Origin: JAGQLF01 sp964437465
GTDB taxonomy: Bacteria; Patescibacteriota; Dojkabacteria; J137
Reading direction: 5' to 3'
Length of the DNA stretch: 45,693 nucleotides
Assembly: GCA_964437465.1 (NCBI GenBank)
Contig: CAYTGI010000010.1
Coordinates: forward strand, 1 to 45,693
Positions within the stretch are counted from its first letter, which is position 1. Every line of letters starts with the position of its first letter. The translations under genes were made by a program, and so were the position numbers. Positions 43,396-45,693 of this stretch are shown here, piece after piece. The notes under the pieces were generated by a model, which made no database searches, was not told where the DNA came from, and saw only the letters and a program-made list of their open reading frames with translations.

Positions 43396-43908
43396 ATGAG
43401 ATTAAATACGTTCTCTCAAAAAAATAGAGATAACTTACCAGAAACATTAGAAAAGGGATTAGATAGAACTGAAGATTTTGTCAGTGATTTTAAGAAGTTT
43501 GCAGTAAAAGGAAATGTAATAGATCTAGCAGTAGGTATCGTAATTGGAGCAGCATTTACTACAATAGTAAATTCCCTAGTTAATGATATTATCACACCAT
43601 TAATTGAACTGTTTGCTGGAAATATTGAATTAGAAGATAAATTTATTATTCTTTCTGGTGGTGAATTTGAAACCATAGAAGCAGCTCAAGAGGCTGGTGC
43701 TAATGTTTTACGGTATGGAGCATTTATTGATTCAATAATTAATTTCCTTATTGTTGCACTGGTTTTATTTATTGCAGTTAAATATATAATCGGAGAGAAG
43801 AAAAAGGTTGAAAAAAAAGAGAAACAGAAAATGAAAGCTTGTAAATATTGCTTAGAGCAAATTAGAGAAGAAGCATCAAGATGTAAGTTTTGTACAGCTA
43901 AGCTGTAA
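43396..43908 (+). CDS. mscL: Large-conductance mechanosensitive channel with C-terminal zinc ribbon
   Basis: MscL opens under membrane tension to release solutes on osmotic downshock. The 170-residue protein has the N-terminal amphipathic helix and first membrane helix in D-F-K-K-F-A-V-K-G-N-V-I-D-L-A-V-G and I-V-I-G-A-A-F, the family's N-D-I-I-T-P-L segment, and a second helix (about 111-132). Two additions are visible: about 25 extra N-terminal residues, and a C-terminal treble-clef-like zinc ribbon with Cys149, Cys152, Cys163 and Cys166 (C-x2-C-x10-C-x2-C) after a Lys-rich linker. The ATG at 43396 is used; the TTG at 43366 would run into sufC. Confidence 0.92.
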   Translation: MRLNTFSQKNRDNLPETLEKGLDRTEDFVSDFKKFAVKGNVIDLAVGIVIGAAFTTIVNSLVNDIITPLIELFAGNIELEDKFIILSGGEFETIEAAQEAGANVLRYGAFIDSIINFLIVALVLFIAVKYIIGEKKKVEKKEKQKMKACKYCLEQIREEASRCKFCTAKL

Positions 43909-44821
43909 ACTCTTCAGGAATTTTAGCTTCAGTTTCAATCTCTTTTTTGCTAGAAAAATTAGTGAGTTTTATTTTATAAGCATGAAGCATAAGTCTTTTA
44001 TACTTTTGCCCTCCATAAAGAGTATCTCCTAAAATAGGAAATCCTAATTCACTAAGATGAACTCTTATCTGGTGAGTTCTACCAGTTTTAATCTCTATTA
44101 ACAATTTTGAGAATTTCTTTTTGCCGAATTTATTAAAGTGAGAATCAAACACAAATATAGTTTTTGCATATCTACCATTTTGATTACTTGTTGAATAGTA
44201 CCTATTTTCAGTATTTGAAGAAGTACTTAAGAAATTTTCAATCTCAACTTTATTTCTTCCAACTTCATCTAGATATTGTGCAAAATCTCCTTTTACTATA
44301 GCAAAGTATATTTTCTTTACTGTATGATCTTCAAACTGTTTGGAATAAAAATCATGAGCTTCTAAATTTTTAGACAATACAACAATTCCTGAAGTTTCCT
44401 TATCTATTCTATTTACTAATCTTAACCTGACATTTTTTTCAAAGTTAGATTCATTATTCATAAAGAAATATGCTCCATTTAATAGTGAATTCGTATCTTT
44501 TTTTGTTACTGGATGAACATTTAACCCAACTGGCTTATAAATTATTAATGTATCTTCATCTTCAAATAGAATTTCAAGATCAATTTTCTTTTCAGGAATT
44601 CTTAGTTCATTTTTAATATTTAGAAAACTATTTATTTCTTTTTGATCATAAGTTATAACATCGCTATTGGATGGTCTGTAATTAGGCATCTTTTCTTCGT
44701 TATTTACCTTAATTATTCCTTCAATTATTAACTTCTTTATGCTTGATCTAGTTAAATTCGGAAGAAATTCCATAACTTGAAGATCAATTCTTTTTTTTGG
44801 TTTTAATTCTTGCCTTGTCAT
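43898..44821 (-). CDS. RluA-family pseudouridine synthase
   Basis: The 307-residue protein has an S4 RNA-binding domain (about 12-45) followed by the pseudouridine synthase core with Y-K-P-V-G-L-N-V-H-P (95-104), the catalytic motif N-R-I-D140-K-E-T-S-G, and later K-T-G-R-T-H-Q-I-R-V-H-L and the L-G-D-x-L-Y-G-G ending. The catalytic aspartate is Asp140. S4 plus core is the RluD/RluC arrangement acting on 23S rRNA; the exact target uridines cannot be told. The last bases overlap the convergent mscL end by 11. It is divergent from the kinase-like gene at 44867. Confidence 0.92.
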   Translation of the reverse strand: MTRQELKPKKRIDLQVMEFLPNLTRSSIKKLIIEGIIKVNNEEKMPNYRPSNSDVITYDQKEINSFLNIKNELRIPEKKIDLEILFEDEDTLIIYKPVGLNVHPVTKKDTNSLLNGAYFFMNNESNFEKNVRLRLVNRIDKETSGIVVLSKNLEAHDFYSKQFEDHTVKKIYFAIVKGDFAQYLDEVGRNKVEIENFLSTSSNTENRYYSTSNQNGRYAKTIFVFDSHFNKFGKKKFSKLLIEIKTGRTHQIRVHLSELGFPILGDTLYGGQKYKRLMLHAYKIKLTNFSSKKEIETEAKIPEEFTA

Positions 44822-44829
44822 TTTCTTTG

Positions 44830-44857
44830 TTGGATTGTATTATCATAGCATTATTAT
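44830..44857 (+). promoter_or_regulatory. Promoter of the cytidylate-kinase-like gene
   Basis: TTGGAT (44830-44835) and TATTAT (44852-44857) have a 16-base spacer, with the ATG only 9 bases after the -10, so the mRNA would have little or no leader. The -35 overlaps a minus-strand TACAAT (44834-44839), a possible -10 for the pseudouridine synthase gene. Confidence 0.4.
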
Positions 44858-44866
44858 CGCTATTCT

Positions 44867-45619
44867 ATGAAAGTATCAGTGTCAGGTTGGCCAGGTGGTG
44901 GAAGCTCTAGCCTTTCAGTTTTATTATGTAAAATTCTTGGATTAAAACATGTAAGAGGCGGAGAAACATTTAGATATTTATACAAAAAACTAGAATTTTC
45001 AGATACTGGTTCAGAACACTTAGAAGCTCATAACCTCGTTGAACCGTACTTTGGACCAGTTTATGATATGTTTATAGATCATATTCTTTCTTCTAAAGAT
45101 TACGATAATATATTGGTGGAGAGTGATATTGCAGCATTTCGTGTTGGCATAATTCCTGATCTATTCTCTATCTTCCTTAAAACAGACCTTGAGGTTAGAA
45201 AAAAAAGGATGGTTGTAGACAACAGGTCTGATGATAAAGAAGAGTTAGAAAATATAGATAAAAATCACGAAAAAACTTATAAAGAACTTCACAATATTAG
45301 TTGGTTTGATTTAAAAGAGATTACAAATACACATAGTCTTTTATTAGATAACTCTGAGTTAAGTATAAAAGATGAATTAATACAAATTTTTGAGAAGATG
45401 AATAATCAAGAGTTTATCTCTGGAGAAAAGCTTAGTGAGCTTAAAAATTTAGCTGAGAATGAAGAAGAGATTTTCTGGGGAAATGGTAAGGCTTATTATA
45501 ATCAGTACCTGGTTGAAAATAATCTTGTATTGGAGCCTGAGGAGATTATTGAAATTATTAAGAATAAGTTTCCTGAAAAGGTTCAAAACTTTCCTGAAAG
45601 ACTAAGAGTGATTATTTAG
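44867..45619 (+). CDS. Cytidylate-kinase-like P-loop protein
   Basis: The 250-residue protein starts with a strand and P-loop S-G-W-P-G-G-G-S-S-S (6-15), then L-G-L-K-H-V-R-G-G-E-T-F-R, which is the nucleotide-kinase pattern of a second strand followed by G-x-x-F-R. A D-N-R-S-D-D segment near 123-128 may be the lid. The Walker A Lys is replaced by Ser13; I recall archaeal-type cytidylate kinases with G-S-G-T-T-T in the same place, so this need not mean loss of activity. The C-terminal 70 residues are an extra helical region. The likely reaction is CMP to CDP, by analogy only. Confidence 0.65.
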   Translation: MKVSVSGWPGGGSSSLSVLLCKILGLKHVRGGETFRYLYKKLEFSDTGSEHLEAHNLVEPYFGPVYDMFIDHILSSKDYDNILVESDIAAFRVGIIPDLFSIFLKTDLEVRKKRMVVDNRSDDKEELENIDKNHEKTYKELHNISWFDLKEITNTHSLLLDNSELSIKDELIQIFEKMNNQEFISGEKLSELKNLAENEEEIFWGNGKAYYNQYLVENNLVLEPEEIIEIIKNKFPEKVQNFPERLRVII

Positions 45620-45642
45620 TTGTAAAGCTAATTTGTTTTATA

Positions 45643-45661
45643 GCTAGTTTTCCAAACTAGC
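45643..45661. other. Hairpin without T run after the kinase-like gene
   Basis: GCTAGTTT (45643-45650), loop TCC, then AAACTAGC (45654-45661): an 8-bp perfect stem 23 bases past the stop. Neither strand has a T run after it, so it may be a processing or attenuation structure. The remaining bases to 45693 show nothing else. Confidence 0.4.
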
Positions 45662-45693
45662 AAAATAAAGTAACAGTAACATGAGGGGTTTGC

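Noticed and set aside
34..45619. Alternative genetic code with TGA read as glycine or tryptophan, as in Gracilibacteria and Absconditabacteria
   Set aside because: Long conserved genes (fusA, pheT, both kinases, photolyase) contain no in-frame TGA, and the UbiA gene (stop 6042-6044) ends at a TGA overlapping the next start. The TGA at 640 is better explained by interruption.
45643..45661. Terminator or tRNA at the window end
   Set aside because: The stem is good, but there is no T run on either strand and no tRNA cloverleaf.
1..45693. CRISPR array, insertion sequence, prophage or integrated plasmid
   Set aside because: I found no regular direct repeats with spacers, no transposase, integrase or phage gene, and no flanking inverted repeats.

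Overview
The window is an AT-rich (roughly 30% GC by eye, not computed) bacterial chromosome segment with 36 protein genes, most on the minus strand, no visible rRNA, tRNA, CRISPR array or transposase, and three 10-N assembly gaps. It looks like a Candidate Phyla Radiation (Patescibacteria) genome. The signs are very compact packing with overlapping stops and starts, few Shine-Dalgarno sites, isolated single members of normally multi-gene pathways (sufC, speD, pheT), many secreted or membrane-anchored beta-sandwich proteins, and the GC-rich palindrome that inserts a MPAGRQG-like peptide into proteins, which I recall from CPR genomes. The phylum within CPR cannot be fixed from this sequence alone. 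The standard bacterial code fits: of 36 stops I read 23 as TAA, 9 as TAG and 4 as TGA, and conserved genes carry no internal TGA.

Layout. 1-975: an unknown exported-type protein whose frame is cut by a TGA and then continues for 60 codons. 975-3588: a secreted DUF5648 repeat protein and a class II CPD photolyase (both -). 3782-10378: two paralogous 7TM histidine kinases flanking a UbiA prenyltransferase and a divergent polyprenyl diphosphate synthase. 10423-14163: an unknown coiled-coil-start protein, S-adenosylmethionine decarboxylase, an unknown membrane protein and an XRE/MmyB-type regulator. 14194-22563: a minus-strand surface operon headed by a 1961-residue secreted protein that joins DUF11-like repeats, SH3-like domains, an M23 metallopeptidase, three DUF5648 repeats, an LGFP-like segment and a C39-like cysteine peptidase. 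22796-24952: a solitary fusA (EF-G). 25010-34655: a second minus-strand surface cluster with two WxL-like proteins alternating with two DUF916-like anchors, a cohesin protein, a dockerin protein and a DUF2207 protein. 34719-45693: housekeeping and export genes (methyltransferase, two signal peptidases I, FKBP isomerase, recO, pheT, two membrane-anchored proteins, sufC, mscL, an RluA-type pseudouridine synthase and a cytidylate-kinase-like protein).

How it fits together. About a third of the window encodes extracellular proteins: adhesion-type repeats, a peptidoglycan hydrolase/protease, and a cohesin-dockerin pair, with duplicated signal peptidases and a membrane-anchored FKBP foldase nearby. 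This is what a host-attached or envelope-remodelling small bacterium would need. The two most promising systems are the translationally overlapping dockerin/cohesin pair next to the WxL-like cassette, and the giant M23 + C39-like protein. Three genes (XRE regulator, cohesin protein, pheT) are each split by a 10-N gap; reading across the gap restores one continuous gene in each case.
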